A stretch of DNA of 28,171 bases from Pelobacter sp. UBA6093 (GCA_002435955.1 DIWZ01000036.1:33840-62010), one strand, 5' to 3'; shown: positions 1-7,665, counted from the stretch's first letter. The notes: generated from the letters alone by a model not told the origin. Made by a program: numbers and translations.

Positions 1-53
1 CAGGCCTAGCCAGAGTTAAGCCGAGGAGACGCAACGCAGGCAGCGACCAAAAG

Positions 54-70
54 GGCCATAATTAATGGCC
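54..70. repeat. Short inverted repeat upstream of sod
   Basis: GGCCAT and ATGGCC are separated by 5 AT-rich bases, about 54 bases before the superoxide dismutase start. It could be an operator or a small hairpin. No regulator family is recognised, and a chance palindrome is possible. The rest of 1-123 shows nothing clear apart from the ribosome-binding site. Confidence 0.3.
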
Positions 71-123
71 GGAATTAGCCGCACGAGACACTAAGGACAT
101 AAACAAAAAAGGGAGATGTCAAA

Positions 124-744
124 ATGGACACAGCCAAAATGTACGATTTACCGAAGCTTGAATACGACTACGATGCGCTTGCACCGGTCATATCCGAAGA
201 CCTGTTGCGGCTGCACCACGACAAGCACCACGCAGCCTACGTGAAGGGGGCGAACACAATCCTTCAAAAGATGGACAAGGCCAGGGCCGACAAGGCCGAT
301 TTCGACACCAAGGCGACCTTCAAGGAACTCTCGTTCCACATCGGGGGGCACCTGCTGCACTCGCTGTTCTGGGAGAACCTCGCCCCACCGGGCAAGGGCG
401 GGGGCGAGAAGCCGTCCGGAAAAATCGCGAAGGTGATCGAGGAGGAGTTCGGCACCTTCGAGCGGTTCAAAGAGGTGTTTTCGCAGACGGCGACAAGCAC
501 CGAGGGCTCGGGCTGGGCAGCGCTCACCTTCTGCAAAAAAACAGGCAGGCCCATCATCATGCAGGTCGAAAAGCACAACACGAACGTCTACCCGATGTTC
601 AAGATCCTGATGGTTTTGGATGTCTGGGAGCACGCGTATTACCTTGACTACAAAAACGACAGGGGCAAGTTCGTCGAGGCGTTCTGGACCATCGTGAACT
701 GGACCGTGGTCAACAGGCGGCTCGAGGATCTTCTGAAGAGTTAA
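124..744 (+). CDS. sod: Superoxide dismutase, Fe/Mn family
   Basis: Converts superoxide to oxygen and hydrogen peroxide; cytosolic, since no signal peptide is seen. At 206 residues it has the usual family length. All four metal ligands are visible: His31 (in LHHDKHH), His79 (in LLHSLFW), and Asp166 and His170 (in DVWEHAYY). The start is chosen for GGGAG 8 bases upstream; a second Met at residue 6 lacks such a site. The GGH..HSLFW segment resembles Mn-type enzymes. By eye, the site that carries the metal-tuning Gln in Mn enzymes has His151 (in QVEKHN), as in archaeal and some cambialistic enzymes, so metal preference cannot be read safely. It stands first in a run of oxidative-stress genes or remnants. 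Family assignment is very secure; Fe versus Mn is not. Confidence 0.97.
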   Translation: MDTAKMYDLPKLEYDYDALAPVISEDLLRLHHDKHHAAYVKGANTILQKMDKARADKADFDTKATFKELSFHIGGHLLHSLFWENLAPPGKGGGEKPSGKIAKVIEEEFGTFERFKEVFSQTATSTEGSGWAALTFCKKTGRPIIMQVEKHNTNVYPMFKILMVLDVWEHAYYLDYKNDRGKFVEAFWTIVNWTVVNRRLEDLLKS

Positions 745-775
745 TTTACAGAGAACGTCAGAAAGGAGAACCGCT

Positions 776-880
776 ATGCGTCACTCGGAAAAAGGGAAGA
801 TTGGGTGGATTTTACTTTGGCTCCTGGGAATCCCGATCCCGATTCTACTGGTGCTGTATTTCCTGCGCGGGTGCACCTGA
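776..880 (+). CDS. 34-residue single-pass membrane peptide
   Basis: A small ORF begins 31 bases after the sod stop with a strong AAAGGAG site 6-7 bases before ATG. The peptide starts MRHSEKGKIGW, continues as one hydrophobic helix of about 20 residues containing a GIPIPI kink, and ends RGCT. The good Shine-Dalgarno site, tight spacing to sod and clean membrane-helix composition argue for real translation. I do not know a defined function. Peptides of this kind occur beside stress genes, so a membrane-stress role is a guess from context. Confidence 0.7.
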   Translation: MRHSEKGKIGWILLWLLGIPIPILLVLYFLRGCT

Positions 881-955
881 TAAGGATTTGTTGCGGGAAA
901 TACCCGCTGACGTCAATGGCCGGCAGTCTGGCGTTACTCACCAAGGAGATAGATC

Positions 956-1372
956 ATGAGCAAAGAAAAGTCCACGGGTGACTCTGAAAAACGCTCTCAG
1001 AAAAAGGGTTCGGCTCCCAGCGGAGACGCACTATTGGCTGCCGGCGGCGAGCTGCACCAGATCGCTGGAGGAGAGCACCCCGCGCTCACCACGAACCAAG
1101 GCGTGGCAATTCCAGATAATCAAAACTCGCTCAAAGCCAATCCGCGCGGCCCTACGCTGCTGGAGGATTTCATCCTTCGCGAAAAAATCACCCATTTCGA
1201 TCACGAGCGTATTCCGGAGCGTATCGTTCACGCGCGCGGAACGGGCGTGCACGGGTTCTTCGAGCTGACCGCCTCGTTGAAACAGTACACCACCGCCAGG
1301 ATCCTCACCGAGCTGGGTGAGAAGACGCCCGTGTTCACGCGTATATCGAATCTATTACAAGGACTGGGGTAG
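956..1372 (+). pseudogene. katE: Catalase (KatE-type, large subunit) N-terminal fragment
   Basis: The 138-residue reading frame matches the N-terminus of monofunctional haem catalases: PRGPTLLEDF, then HFDHERIPERIVHARG with the distal catalytic His in VHARG, then the segment up to TPVFTR. A real catalase continues for 350-600 more residues, including the distal Asn and the proximal Tyr haem ligand; none of that follows. Homology stops at about base 1343, where the next bases belong to a hydrolase gene in another frame, giving a tail of unrelated residues. The start has AAGGAG upstream (ACCAAGGAGATAGATC). Without haem ligands the product cannot be a catalase, so this is called a gene remnant that may still be transcribed. 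Confidence 0.88.
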
Positions 1373-1661
1373 CGGGCAGCCCGTGGTCTTCAGTCATGGC
1401 TGGCCGCTGAGCGCGGACGCCTGGGAAGACCAGATGCTGTTCCTGGCCGCACGCGGATTCCGCTGCATAGCCCATGATCGCCGCAGCTACGGACGATCCA
1501 GTCAACCCTGGGATGGCAACGACATGGACACCTATGCCGCCGACCTTGCGGAACTCGTCAAAGTACTCGTCCTGAAAAACGCGATTCATGTCGGCCACTC
1601 CACGGGCGGCGGCGAACAAAGCGTCGCACATGTACAGTCGTACTCGCCAATAGCACACTGA
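1341..1661 (+). pseudogene. Alpha/beta hydrolase (non-haem chloroperoxidase-like) internal fragment
   Basis: The frame open across 1317-1661 reads IYYKDWGSGQPVVFSHGWPLS, then AHDRRSYGRSSQPW, then HVGHSTGGGE. This is the N-terminal third of the esterase/chloroperoxidase family, with the HGW oxyanion segment and GHSTGG, which holds the nucleophile Ser. The family is normally about 275 residues. Here the first dozen residues are missing, replaced by the catalase junction, and homology ends right after GGGE at about base 1619, followed by an unrelated tail (QSVAHVQ...) and stop. The catalytic Asp and His are absent. Two abrupt ends mean at least two deletion or recombination events. The plausible start at 1317 lies inside the catalase frame and has no evident ribosome-binding site. 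Confidence 0.85.
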
Positions 1662-1754
1662 CTGTAACATAGAGGCTTTAAGAGCGTATCTGACCAAGCA
1701 TCGCCCGCTACGGGCAGAAATGGCACGTTTGTCGCGGCATAGGAGGAATCCACA

Positions 1755-3032
1755 ATGCCTGCTTTCCGATCGGTTCGTCTGTGGTATTTGGTCGTTTTTA
1801 TGTTTGCTTTACGTGCAACGGGATGCGCCACATCGGGCCGCGAAAAGGTTATAAAACACCCGATTCCTCATCTTTACGGCACGGAAGACCCGCAATTTTC
1901 TCGCACGATGGGGACATTGCTCGGCATGGGCATCCTGGATGGTAATCGAGTTGACGTGCTGTTGAACGGTGACGAGATCTTCCCCGCGATGCTGCAAGCA
2001 ATCCGAAACGCCAAAACAACAATCACGTTTGAAACCTTCATCTATTGGTCCGGCTCGATCGGCAGCGAATTTACGAACGCCCTTGCCGAACGTGCTCGCG
2101 CGGGCGTCAAGGTTCATGTCCTGCTCGACTGGGTCGGCAGCAACAAGATGGACGCGTCTCAAATCTCATTAATGGAGCAGGCCGGAGTCCAGGTGCGGAA
2201 ATATCATAAACCGCACTGGTATCAGCTGGGTCGATTGAACAATCGCACACACCGCAAGCTGCTGGTTGTCGACGGACATACCGGTTTTACAGGGGGGGTT
2301 GGAATCGCAGATCAATGGTCTGGCCATGCGCAAGACCCTGAACATTGGCGCGATTCGCACTATCGTGTCCGAGGTCCCGTGGTGGCCCAGATGCAAGCGG
2401 TCTTTATGGACAACTGGATCAAAGTCAGTGGGGACGTACTCCACGGGGCCGAGTATTTCCCTCCGTTGCAGCCGGTCGGCGCCGGCAAAGCGCACGTGTT
2501 CAGCAGCTCTCCGTCGGGGGGAAGCGAAAGCATGCGATTGATGTACTTGCTCGCAATCACCGCCGCCAGCCGCTCTATTCACCTCTCCACTCCGTACTTC
2601 ATTCCCGATGCATTGACGATCAAAGCACTAACCGATGCCGCAAAGCGCGGCGTAACCGTCCAGATCATTACAGTCGGCAGCCATGCAGACAGTGAGACGG
2701 TAAGGCGTGCGTCGCGCGCACGCTGGGGTGCCTTACTCGAAGCTGGCATTGAAATACATGAATATCTGCCGACCATGTACCACTGCAAGGTGATGATCGT
2801 AGACGGGCTCTGGACAACGGTGGGCTCGACGAATTTCGACCCCCGTTCCTTCAGCCTGAATGACGAGGCGAATGTGAACTATTACGACCGCGATTTTGCC
2901 CGGCGTAAGATCGAAATTTTTCAAGAAGACCTGGCGCGATCGCGACAGGTTACATTCCAGGAGTGGAAGGACCGGCCGCTTGCCGAAAAATTCTGGGAGC
3001 ATGCTGCATCGCTTTTCGGTTCGCAGTTATGA
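1755..3032 (+). CDS. Phospholipase D-family protein, cardiolipin synthase B-like, putative lipoprotein
   Basis: The 425-residue protein has two PLD catalytic motifs: HRKLLVVDG (His166, Lys168, Asp173) followed by FTGG, and YHCKVMIVDG (His343, Lys345, Asp350) followed by VGSTNFDPRS. This pair defines phosphatidyl transferases such as ClsB/ClsC, which join phospholipids to make cardiolipin. The N-terminus has a hydrophobic stretch ending ATGC at Cys24, so it may be lipid-anchored, unlike E. coli ClsB. AGGAGG lies 8 bases before ATG. Downstream lies a protein whose C-terminal half is an EEP hydrolase. In E. coli clsB (ybhO) sits next to the EEP gene ybhP, so the pairing recalls that operon. Exact substrate and the lipoprotein call are inferences. 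Confidence 0.92.
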   Translation: MPAFRSVRLWYLVVFMFALRATGCATSGREKVIKHPIPHLYGTEDPQFSRTMGTLLGMGILDGNRVDVLLNGDEIFPAMLQAIRNAKTTITFETFIYWSGSIGSEFTNALAERARAGVKVHVLLDWVGSNKMDASQISLMEQAGVQVRKYHKPHWYQLGRLNNRTHRKLLVVDGHTGFTGGVGIADQWSGHAQDPEHWRDSHYRVRGPVVAQMQAVFMDNWIKVSGDVLHGAEYFPPLQPVGAGKAHVFSSSPSGGSESMRLMYLLAITAASRSIHLSTPYFIPDALTIKALTDAAKRGVTVQIITVGSHADSETVRRASRARWGALLEAGIEIHEYLPTMYHCKVMIVDGLWTTVGSTNFDPRSFSLNDEANVNYYDRDFARRKIEIFQEDLARSRQVTFQEWKDRPLAEKFWEHAASLFGSQL

Positions 3033-3258
3033 CCCACGAAACCTTTGGTTCGCCATTTTCGGCTACATGACGGTGACACTCGCAACCTTCTTCGTCGGCC
3101 GTGACGCCGAGAATACCGAAGCCGAGCTGGCGGGTGCCAAAGAGGTCGCCGCCGGGTTACTCTATTTATTATATAAAGACAGAGTGGGATATCCTGAAAA
3201 GTGTGGCCGTAGCGAGCGAAGCGGCCATGGGAACCAGACTGTTTTCCAAAAAGGATGA
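3033..3258 (+). other. Intergenic stretch with hairpin and possible gene remnant
   Basis: About 226 bases separate the PLD gene from the phosphatase-EEP gene. One frame reads LWFAIFGYMTVTLATFFVGRD..AENTEAELAGAKEVAAGLLYLL, which looks like the end of a membrane protein but has no convincing start or family match. Further on lies a GC hairpin (TGGCCG 3204-3209 paired with CGGCCA 3222-3227) just before the next ribosome-binding site. This is either a degraded gene or chance coding potential, plus a structured leader. Confidence 0.3.
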
Positions 3259-3261
3259 GTG

Positions 3262-5676
3262 ATGCTCGGTCGAATCGAAACTTTGCTCCGGCGCCTGCGG
3301 CGCAACCTCAGTCGTAGCGTCTGGCTGGCGCGACTGCTGCGCTTGCCGGTGTCGGAGGGAGCACCGACGCGGCCGGGACTGATCATGATCCAGATCGACG
3401 GGCTCTCGCAACCACAGTTCGAACGCGCCCTGGATCGCGGTGAGCTGCCATTCTTGCGGCGACTGATCAAGCGTGAACACTATCAAGTTCATACCCACTA
3501 TTCGGGCTTGCCGTCGACGACGCCCGCGGTTCAGGCTGAGCTCTTTTATGGCGTCAAAGGTGCGGTACCGGCGTTTTCCTTCAGAGACCATGCAACACGG
3601 CGAATCGTGCGCATGTACGAGCCGGACGCTGCGGCGAGCGTCGAGGCGCTGCATACAGGCCATGGCAACGAGGCGTTGCTCAAGGGTGGCAGCGCCTACT
3701 CGGACAACTACACCGGCGGCGCCGCCGAGACACATTTCTGTCCGTCATCGATGGGTTGGGGGCCGACACTGCGCGCCGCCAATCCGTTGGTGGTGCTGGC
3801 TTTCCTGCTCGGCAATCTCTACAGTTTTCTGCGCGTCGCCATCCTGTTTCTGCTGGAGTTCGGCCTGGCGTTGCTTGATTTCGTGCACGGCCTGGTCCGC
3901 GGCCATGATTTCGTGAAGGAACTGAAATTCATACCGACCCGGGTCGGCATCTCCATCCTGCTTCGCGAGCTCTGCGTGATCGGTGGCAAGATCGACATCA
4001 GCCGTGGCTTACCCATTATTCATATCAATTTCCTCGGTTACGACGAACAGTCGCACCGCCGCGGTCCGCGTTCGCTGTTTGCCCACTGGACGCTGAAGGG
4101 GATCGACGACGCCGTCGCCCGCTTGTGGCGCGCCGCCAACCATTCCGCCTGGCGACATTACGATGTCTGGGTCTACTCCGATCACGGGCAGGTCCGGGTC
4201 CATCCCTACCACCTGGTTCAAGGCTATCCCCTGGCAGAGGCGGTGCGGGTGACTTTTGGGAAATTGAACGCGAGTACCCCGGGAATTACTACTGAAGGCG
4301 CGAGCAGTGTTCAGACCCAGCGGGTTCGTTTTCTCGGCGGCAACAACATGCAGCGTCTGTTTTCGGTCCTTGGTATTAATGGCGATGAGCCGGACGAACA
4401 ACAACCCGCCGTCACATCTCTCGGGCCGGTAGCCCATGTTTACGTACCGCGAAAACTGACTGGCGACGAAAGCGATTTTGTCGCCCGCGAATTGGCGCGC
4501 ACCCATAAGGTTCCGCTTGTGCTCACTGTGGAGGGCCCGGGCAGGCTGTGCGCCCGGGCCGAAGCAGCCGAATACCGCTTTCCGCACGACTGTGCCGCGT
4601 TGTTCGGAGCGCAGCATCCATTCATCGATTCGCTTGGCGAGGACCTGGTGCGACTCTGCGAGCACCCGGATGCCGGCGACTTCGTGCTGCTTGGATGGCG
4701 CGAAGGCATCACACCGATCACCTTCGCCGAAGAAAACGGCGCTCACGCCGGCGCGACGCCCGAAGAGACCAATGGTTTTGCGTTGCTGCCGGTGGACGCT
4801 CCTTTGACTGAACGCCAACATTCGTATCTGCGTCCCGTTGACCTGCGAAATGCGGCGTTTCAGCTTCTGCAAAAACTGGAGCGCAAACCTGTCGCAGCGC
4901 GCAAACGTGCCGTCGCCACGCCGACGGACACCCTTCGGGTCATGACCTACAACGTGCACAGTTGCATCGGCATGGACGGCAAGCTCGATGCCGAGCGCAT
5001 CGCCCGCGTGATCGCCCGCGCCAGACCGGACGTGGTGGCACTGCAGGAATTGGACGTCGGGCGCTCGCGCACCGCAGGCATGGACCAGGCGCATCTGATT
5101 GCCCACTATCTGGAGATGGAGTTTCAATTCCATCCCGCCCTGCACTTCGAGGAAGAACGCTATGGCGATGCCGTCCTGACGCATCTGCCGCAACGCCTGG
5201 TCAAGGCCGGGCCGCTGCCGGGCCTCGCCAACAAACCGTTTCTGGAACCACGCGGGGCACTCTGGGTTGCCATCGAGCTGCACGGCAAGGAGGTTCAGGT
5301 CATCAATACCCACCTGGGCCTGCACCCACGTGAGCGCATGGCGCAGGTTGCGGCTTTGCTCGGCAGCGGCTGGCTGGCACACGATCAGTGCCGTGATCCT
5401 GTCATTCTGTGCGGCGACTTCAACGCTCTGCCTTCATCATCGGTGTGCCGCCGCCTCGCCGGGCGACTCAAGGACGTGCAAATCGAAGCGCAACGCCACC
5501 GCCCCAAAGGCACCTTTTCCGGCCGTTTCCCAACGGTGCGCATCGACCACATCTTTACTGGCCCTGGACTTGAAGTGACCGGCATCGAGGTTCCCGGTTC
5601 GGAATTGGCGCGCAGCGCCTCCGATCATCTTCCTCTGATTGCCGAGATACGCCTTTCAGGCCGCACTGCGCCTTGA
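3262..5676 (+). CDS. Fusion: alkaline phosphatase-fold (phosphodiesterase/phosphatase) domain + EEP domain
   Basis: An 804-residue protein with two unrelated phospho-hydrolase domains. Residues about 40-440 have the alkaline-phosphatase/nucleotide pyrophosphatase core: metal Asp46 (IQIDG), nucleophile Thr86 or Thr87 (LPSTTP), DEQSH (Asp261, His265) and SDHGQ (Asp307, His308). Two hydrophobic segments lie at about 175-210, so the domain is probably membrane-associated. Residues about 560-800 form a complete endonuclease/exonuclease/phosphatase domain: Asn564 (TYNVHS), Glu596 (LQELD), NTHLGLH, GDFN (Asp719, Asn721), RIDHIF and SDHLP (Asp788, His789). ATG 3262 sits 6 bases after AAGGA; a GTG one codon earlier is an alternative. 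It follows the cardiolipin-synthase-like gene, suggesting phospholipid head-group or phosphodiester turnover. The substrate is not known. The fusion is read directly from one open frame. Confidence 0.9.
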   Translation: MLGRIETLLRRLRRNLSRSVWLARLLRLPVSEGAPTRPGLIMIQIDGLSQPQFERALDRGELPFLRRLIKREHYQVHTHYSGLPSTTPAVQAELFYGVKGAVPAFSFRDHATRRIVRMYEPDAAASVEALHTGHGNEALLKGGSAYSDNYTGGAAETHFCPSSMGWGPTLRAANPLVVLAFLLGNLYSFLRVAILFLLEFGLALLDFVHGLVRGHDFVKELKFIPTRVGISILLRELCVIGGKIDISRGLPIIHINFLGYDEQSHRRGPRSLFAHWTLKGIDDAVARLWRAANHSAWRHYDVWVYSDHGQVRVHPYHLVQGYPLAEAVRVTFGKLNASTPGITTEGASSVQTQRVRFLGGNNMQRLFSVLGINGDEPDEQQPAVTSLGPVAHVYVPRKLTGDESDFVARELARTHKVPLVLTVEGPGRLCARAEAAEYRFPHDCAALFGAQHPFIDSLGEDLVRLCEHPDAGDFVLLGWREGITPITFAEENGAHAGATPEETNGFALLPVDAPLTERQHSYLRPVDLRNAAFQLLQKLERKPVAARKRAVATPTDTLRVMTYNVHSCIGMDGKLDAERIARVIARARPDVVALQELDVGRSRTAGMDQAHLIAHYLEMEFQFHPALHFEEERYGDAVLTHLPQRLVKAGPLPGLANKPFLEPRGALWVAIELHGKEVQVINTHLGLHPRERMAQVAALLGSGWLAHDQCRDPVILCGDFNALPSSSVCRRLAGRLKDVQIEAQRHRPKGTFSGRFPTVRIDHIFTGPGLEVTGIEVPGSELARSASDHLPLIAEIRLSGRTAP

Positions 5677-5724
5677 GCACCTGTAGCAAACGGTTCATAA
5701 ATCGCTCTTTTACCGCAACGTGTC

Positions 5725-5869
5725 CCGTCATATTCGGCAGTTTTGTCAAGTATGACGGATGCTCCTGACGGATTCTCTCCCCCCTGCCCGTGCTCATTCC
5801 TCATTGCCTTTTATTATCAGCACCTTGCACTCAAATATTTCGCAGGTTGTCGTCGGCACGCTAGTTGCT
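5725..5869 (+). promoter_or_regulatory. Sigma-54 promoter with conserved upstream activator region (copy A)
   Basis: The -24/-12 element is GGCACG-N4-TTGC at 5855-5868, matching the RpoN consensus except for C in place of the first T. About 129 bases upstream begins CCGTCA (5725-5730). It is followed 41 bases on by TGACGG (5766-5771), with a nested 8-base inverted repeat CCGTCATA/TATGACGG (5725-5732, 5751-5758). The whole region aligns without a gap to 9397-9541. The expected transcript start is near 5880, before csbD. The distal repeat is a good candidate site for an enhancer-binding protein, and the AT-rich middle could bind IHF; both are inferences. Confidence 0.8.
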
Positions 5870-5896
5870 ATTAACCTTATTAGTCGGAGAATTAGC

Positions 5897-5944
5897 ATGG
5901 CCGTTCTTTTTTCAACCACTTGGCGGAGAAGAACTTACCCATGA
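5897..5944 (+). CDS. Possible 15-codon leader ORF in the csbD transcript
   Basis: ATG with GGAG 7-8 bases upstream opens a frame reading MAVLFSTTWRRRTYP and stopping 19 bases before the csbD start. It lies just downstream of the sigma-54 promoter. It could be a translated leader peptide or simply chance; the equivalent leader in the second cluster does not show the same peptide. Confidence 0.25.
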   Translation: MAVLFSTTWRRRTYP

Positions 5945-5963
5945 TCACCGACCTGAGGACGTC

Positions 5964-6143
5964 ATGAAATCGAGCACCAGGGACAAGGCGCAAGGTAAGC
6001 TGCACGAGGTAAAAGGCCAGGCCAAGGAAGTGGCCGGGAAACTAACCGACAATCCGAAGGTGGAAGCCGAAGGTGTCGGTGAAAAGCTGGTCGGCAAGGT
6101 TCAGGGGAAAATCAGCCAGATCAAGAAGGTTTTGGGTGACTGA
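5964..6143 (+). CDS. CsbD-family stress protein
   Basis: A 59-residue, highly charged protein. It begins MKSSTRDKAQGKLHEVKGQ and ends with the KLVGKVQGKISQIKK repeat-like segment typical of CsbD (general stress, YjbJ-like) proteins. The start is chosen because GAGG lies about 5 bases before it and the family begins here; the frame is open further upstream, but those residues do not resemble the family. No signal peptide, so cytoplasmic. It is the first gene after the sigma-54 promoter at 5855-5868 and is followed by a BON protein. The molecular function of CsbD is not established; a stress-tolerance role is family knowledge. Confidence 0.92.
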   Translation: MKSSTRDKAQGKLHEVKGQAKEVAGKLTDNPKVEAEGVGEKLVGKVQGKISQIKKVLGD

Positions 6144-6214
6144 TGAGGACAGCGCATCATGCTCCGGGGTACCCTCGGCTCCAAACTGCGGTCGCATGAT
6201 GCACCACTACCAGA

Positions 6215-6242
6215 ACTCCGTAAGACATAGGGTCTTCGGAGT
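6215..6242 (+). promoter_or_regulatory. Stem-loop between csbD and the triple-BON gene
   Basis: ACTCCG-AAGAC pairs with GTCTT-CGGAGT around a short loop, giving an 11-pair stem with one bulged base. It is followed by AT-rich sequence and then the ribosome-binding site of the next gene. There is no U-run, so a processing or stability element is more likely than a full terminator. Confidence 0.5.
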
Positions 6243-6281
6243 AAAAATGTTCAAAAAATACCCGTAAAAGGAGAACTTCGC

Positions 6282-7058
6282 ATGAAAGCAATATTTTCCA
6301 TATCTCTAATGTTGGTAGCGGTAGCAGTTCTGTCATTCAGCGTACCGGTGCAAGCGTCCGACAAGGATGACCAAATCGAAACGTCAGCAAAGCAGTCGTA
6401 TGTGTTCAAGACCTACCTCAAGAACGATGATATCAAGATCAAGGCCAAGGACGGCGCCATCACCTTGACGGGGACCGTATCCGAAGAATCCCACAAGTCG
6501 TTGGCCGCTGAGACAGTGGCGAGCTTGCCTGACGTCAAGAGTGTAGACAACAAGCTGGAAGTCAAAGGTGAGAAACACGCTGAGAAGTCAGATGCATGGC
6601 TCAAGGCGAAAGTAAAAACCACGCTCTTGTTCCATCGCAGCGTCAGCGGCATCAAAACCGAGGTTGACGTCAAAAACGGCATCGTGACATTGCGCGGCGA
6701 GGCCGACAATCAGGCACAAAAAGACTTGGCGACTGAATACGCCAAGGATATCGAAGGGGTCAAAGACGTACAGAATGTAATGAGCGTGACAAAGACCGCG
6801 AAAGAAATCAAGAAAGAAACCAAGGAAACCCGTACGGTAGGCGACAAGATCGATGACGCCTCCATAACCGCCCTGGTCAAGACAACGTTGCTCTCTCACC
6901 GCTCGACCAGTGGCCTCCATACCAAGGTCGCAACGAAGAATGGTGTGGTTACTTTGAGCGGCATGGCCAAAAGCGCAGCCGAAAAGGACCTGGCTAGCAA
7001 ACTCGCCAAGGACGTGAACGGCGTCGAAGATGTAAAAAACTTGATGACAGTCGAGTAA
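6282..7058 (+). CDS. Periplasmic protein with three BON domains (OsmY-like)
   Basis: The 258-residue protein opens with a signal peptide (MKAIFSISLMLVAVAVLSF..VQA, probable cut after Ala25). Three BON domains follow at about 30-95, 105-170 and 190-258. Each ends with the family pattern of a G-I/V-V-T-L-x-G strand followed by a conserved 'V..V.N....V' helix-strand (IVTLRGEA; VVTLSGMA). BON proteins bind phospholipid surfaces; OsmY is a stress-induced periplasmic chaperone-like example. AAAAGGAGAA lies close upstream of ATG. It sits downstream of csbD and probably belongs to the same sigma-54 transcript. Lys and Glu content is high in the linker at about 170-190. Family assignment is firm; the exact client or lipid is unknown. 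Confidence 0.95.
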   Translation: MKAIFSISLMLVAVAVLSFSVPVQASDKDDQIETSAKQSYVFKTYLKNDDIKIKAKDGAITLTGTVSEESHKSLAAETVASLPDVKSVDNKLEVKGEKHAEKSDAWLKAKVKTTLLFHRSVSGIKTEVDVKNGIVTLRGEADNQAQKDLATEYAKDIEGVKDVQNVMSVTKTAKEIKKETKETRTVGDKIDDASITALVKTTLLSHRSTSGLHTKVATKNGVVTLSGMAKSAAEKDLASKLAKDVNGVEDVKNLMTVE

Positions 7059-7209
7059 GCCGAGTTCTGAATGGATGACCGCTGCTGGTTATGGGCAGCA
7101 GAAAAAGCTAAGGACGGTCACGATCAACGAAAAACTACCTGCTCACTGCCGCGCGTCAGTGTGATGCCATAGTCGACGGTGGTGATAATCAGTCAGAAAG
7201 GAGCATACC

Positions 7210-7356
7210 ATGTTGTGGACATTAGTCGTAATACTGATCATTCTGTGGATACTGGGGCTGGTGAGCAGTTACACGCTGGGGGGGTTTATTCACATCCTGC
7301 TGGTCGTTGCCATTATTGTTGTGCTGTTCAATGTTATTCAAGGCCGCCGAGTATAG
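7210..7356 (+). CDS. Lmo0937-family small membrane protein
   Basis: A 48-residue peptide with two membrane helices around a central SSYTLGGFIHILLV segment and a basic end (IQGRR). This is the hallmark of the short Lmo0937/DUF5670 family often found next to CsbD and BON stress genes. AAAGGAG precedes ATG with normal spacing. The function of the family is unknown; a membrane-stress role is inferred from the neighbours. Confidence 0.88.
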   Translation: MLWTLVVILIILWILGLVSSYTLGGFIHILLVVAIIVVLFNVIQGRRV

Positions 7357-7360
7357 TGAA

Positions 7361-7390
7361 TTGAGCACGTAGAGCACATTGTGCTATATA
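7361..7390 (+). promoter_or_regulatory. Possible sigma-70 promoter and small hairpin before the 21-residue peptide
   Basis: TTGAGC and TATATA are 18 bases apart, about 34 bases before the next ATG. An AGCAC-ATT-GTGCT inverted repeat (7373-7385) overlaps the spacer and could be an operator. The score is modest and the sequence is AT-rich, so chance is possible. Confidence 0.3.
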
Positions 7391-7423
7391 AAAAAACGGA
7401 AGACTACAGGCAAAGGAGTATTT

Positions 7424-7489
7424 ATGGGATTCGTAATCGGTGTTCTAGTTGTCATTATTCTCGTTATAGTTGTGTTGAGATTAACGTAA
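7424..7489 (+). CDS. 21-residue hydrophobic peptide
   Basis: AAAGGAG is followed 6 bases later by ATG and the frame MGFVIGVLVVIILVIVVLRLT, then TAA. The peptide is one uninterrupted membrane helix. A strong ribosome-binding site and an intrinsic terminator only 30 bases after the stop suggest it is the last gene of the csbD cluster. No function is known. It could be a membrane-stress peptide or a toxin-like peptide, but no antitoxin RNA is evident. Confidence 0.6.
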   Translation: MGFVIGVLVVIILVIVVLRLT

Positions 7490-7518
7490 CGAACAAAAAA
7501 AATCGTCGTTAATAATGA

Positions 7519-7547
7519 AAAAATCTGGCTTTGCCAGATTTTTTTCT
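7519..7547 (+). terminator. Intrinsic terminator of the csbD-BON cluster
   Basis: AAATCTGGC pairs with GCCAGATTT around a 2-3 base loop and is followed by a run of T. It ends the first stress cluster. Because the 5' side is A-rich, it may also work on the other strand. Confidence 0.92.
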
Positions 7548-7665
7548 AGGCCACTGGTCAAACGATGACTTTATGGTTCAGAATGAAAGCCCCGCCCTGG
7601 TGCTTCAGGCGGATCATTCGCGGTTTAGTGCGCACCAACCTTTAATTTGAGATACGACAGAATTC

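Noticed and set aside
1721..1735. TGGCACG-N4-TCGC, a near-match to a sigma-54 promoter before the phospholipase D gene
   Set aside because: The expected transcript start would fall at or after the ribosome-binding site (1741-1746), so it could not produce a translatable message for that gene. It also lacks the upstream module seen at the two accepted promoters.
4009..5382. 457-codon open frame on the minus strand opposite the phosphatase-EEP gene
   Set aside because: It is a shadow of a GC-rich coding region: no family resemblance and no ribosome-binding site, while the plus-strand frame has complete catalytic motifs.
7080..7105. GCTGC...GCAGC hairpin after the triple-BON gene as a terminator
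   Set aside because: It is followed by A rather than T, and the stem is only 5 pairs; the clear terminator is at 7519-7547.
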